A DNA stretch of 64,000 nucleotides, taken from an uncultured Mediterraneibacter sp. GTDB lineage: Bacteria > Bacillota > Clostridia > Lachnospirales > Lachnospiraceae. The notes under the pieces were generated by a model, which was given only the letters and a program-made list of their open reading frames with translations, was not told the origin of the DNA and did not search any database. The position numbers and the translations under genes were made by a program. Location: contig NZ_CALWFZ010000009.1 of NCBI RefSeq assembly GCF_944377805.1, forward strand, positions 1-64,000. The letters are read 5' to 3'. Of the stretch, positions 63,344 through 64,000 are shown one piece after another (position 1 is the stretch's first letter; each line of letters opens with the position of its first letter).

Positions 63344-63862
63344 ATGCTCAGCAGAGGAGACGCGGTTGTTTATAAGTGCAGAGGATTGTATAAGGTGGAA
63401 GATATTGGCCCCCTTGATTTTTCTTTTGTAGATAACAGGAAACAGTATTATACGCTTCAATCTGTGGAGGATGCGGGGGACAAGGCATATGTTCCCACGG
63501 AAGATGGAACGAATATACGCCGCCCGGTGAGCCGTGAGGAAGCGCTGGAGCTGATCGATCGTATTCCGGACATTGAGGCGCTGCAGGTGAAGAATGAAAA
63601 ACTCAGAGAGCAGGAATATAAAAACTGTATTGCCGGCTACTGCCCTGAAAATTGGGTGAAGGTACTAAAGACAACATACAGGCGGACAAAAACGAGAGGC
63701 AGTATCACAAGTCTTGACAGAAAATATCAGATGCTGCTCGAACACGCTCTTTACAGCGAGTTCTCTTTCGCGCTTGGAATACCGGCAGAAGATATAGAGA
63801 GTTTTATCGCGGAGCATATAGAGAGTTTTATCGCGGAGCATGTGGAAACAATGAAGGAGTAA
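63344..63862 (+). CDS. CarD-like (CarD/CdnL/TRCF RNA-polymerase-interacting) protein, 172 aa
   Basis: N-terminal RNA-polymerase-interacting domain (residues 1-60, LSRGDAVVYKCRGLYKVEDI, then QYYTLQSVED) and a helical C-terminal domain (about 70-165). Such proteins bind the RNA polymerase beta subunit and stabilise or destabilise open complexes. ATG 63344 is chosen because AAGGAGG lies 6 bp upstream, while the longer frame has no site and no family text. The C-terminal IESFIAEH block is present twice owing to a 24-bp direct duplication. Confidence 0.85.
   Translation: MLSRGDAVVYKCRGLYKVEDIGPLDFSFVDNRKQYYTLQSVEDAGDKAYVPTEDGTNIRRPVSREEALELIDRIPDIEALQVKNEKLREQEYKNCIAGYCPENWVKVLKTTYRRTKTRGSITSLDRKYQMLLEHALYSEFSFALGIPAEDIESFIAEHIESFIAEHVETMKE
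63794..63841 (+). repeat. 24-bp perfect tandem duplication in the CarD-like gene
   Basis: ATAGAGAGTTTTATCGCGGA plus GCAT occurs at 63794-63817 and again at 63818-63841 with no mismatch. It adds 8 residues (IESFIAEH) in frame near the C-terminus. Confidence 0.95.
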
Positions 63863-63868
63863 GGGCCG

Positions 63869-63905
63869 ATGAGGCCCGGTTAACGCGCGGCGGCCGGGGC
63901 CTCAT
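63869..63905. terminator. Hairpin after the CarD-like gene
   Basis: ATGAGGCCCGG (63869-63879) pairs with CCGGGGCCTCAT (63894-63905), one bulged G. A weak T-content follows, so termination on the + strand may be partial. Confidence 0.55.
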
Positions 63906-63981
63906 TTACCATCTACTTGCGCAAACAGCACACGCATGATATACTTCTCCTGATAATATTTTATTAGGAGGATTTATTTTT

Positions 63982-64000
63982 ATGGACGGGGACCCTGCGG
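63982..64000 (+). CDS. Start of a further gene, cut by window edge
   Basis: ATG 63982 lies 10 bp after AGGAGG (63966-63971). Only six codons (MDGDPA) are visible, so nothing can be said of the product. Confidence 0.5.

Overview
The window reads as chromosome of a spore-forming Lachnospiraceae-type Firmicute (class Clostridia). Evidence: strong AGGAGG ribosome sites, the sporulation genes sipL and spoIIR, a GlnN-type (type III) glutamine synthetase, and a murB-rapZ-whiA-crh cluster. Many low-identity sugar operons, each with its own regulator, fit a gut commensal. The genus cannot be fixed from sequence reading alone. Most of the window looks like core chromosome. The first ~2.9 kb is clearly more AT-rich and holds a KilA-N protein tail, an unknown membrane protein and a DUF2268/MerR pair, so it looks like the edge of an acquired segment.

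Layout. 1-2.9 kb: accessory edge and a MerR(TipAS)-controlled pair. 3-8.5 kb: a ROK repressor divergent from a sugar-acid/polyol operon (mannitol-dehydrogenase family, GntP permease, PfkB kinase fused to an HPr/Crh-like domain). 8.6-11.8 kb: LysR regulator, MetE-C-like protein and AroE-like protein. 11.9-15.8 kb (minus): pncB-ddl-murF. 16-22.2 kb: a pilus operon (adhesin, signal-peptidase-like protein lacking both catalytic residues, two-domain pilin, class B sortase, minor pilin). Its order matches the streptococcal FCT-3 locus. 22.3-29.6 kb: plsC, PrcB-like lipoprotein, sipL, ispE, GntR regulator, spoIIR, CDF transporter, acyl-ACP thioesterase. 29.6-34.3 kb: HAD phosphatase, glmM, amidase, CNNM-family protein. 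34.4-38.5 kb: murB-rapZ-whiA-crh and a lipid kinase. 38.6 kb: tRNA-Glu(CTC). 38.9-42 kb: fba and glnN. 42.3-53.3 kb: a galactoside region with two AraC regulators, an ABC importer without its ATPase, a GH2 and a GH42 beta-galactosidase. 53.4-59 kb: ABC-class ATPase, sbcD, sbcC. 59-64 kb: SGNH hydrolase, GH13 amylase, rplM-rpsI, mnmM, a CarD-domain protein and the start of one more gene.

Items that stand out: (1) a roughly 95-bp structured interspersed repeat in three copies, with two hairpins and a covarying base pair, each directly behind a terminator-like hairpin and T-run; (2) two HPr-fold proteins that both lack the phosphorylatable His15 and keep the regulatory Ser, one free (Crh-like, Asp15) and one fused to a PfkB sugar kinase; (3) the FCT-3-like pilus locus with a catalytically dead signal-peptidase homologue; (4) several readable operators (MerR 19-bp spacer promoter, ROK palindrome, AraC-type direct repeats). 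No CRISPR array, rRNA, transposase or intact prophage was seen.
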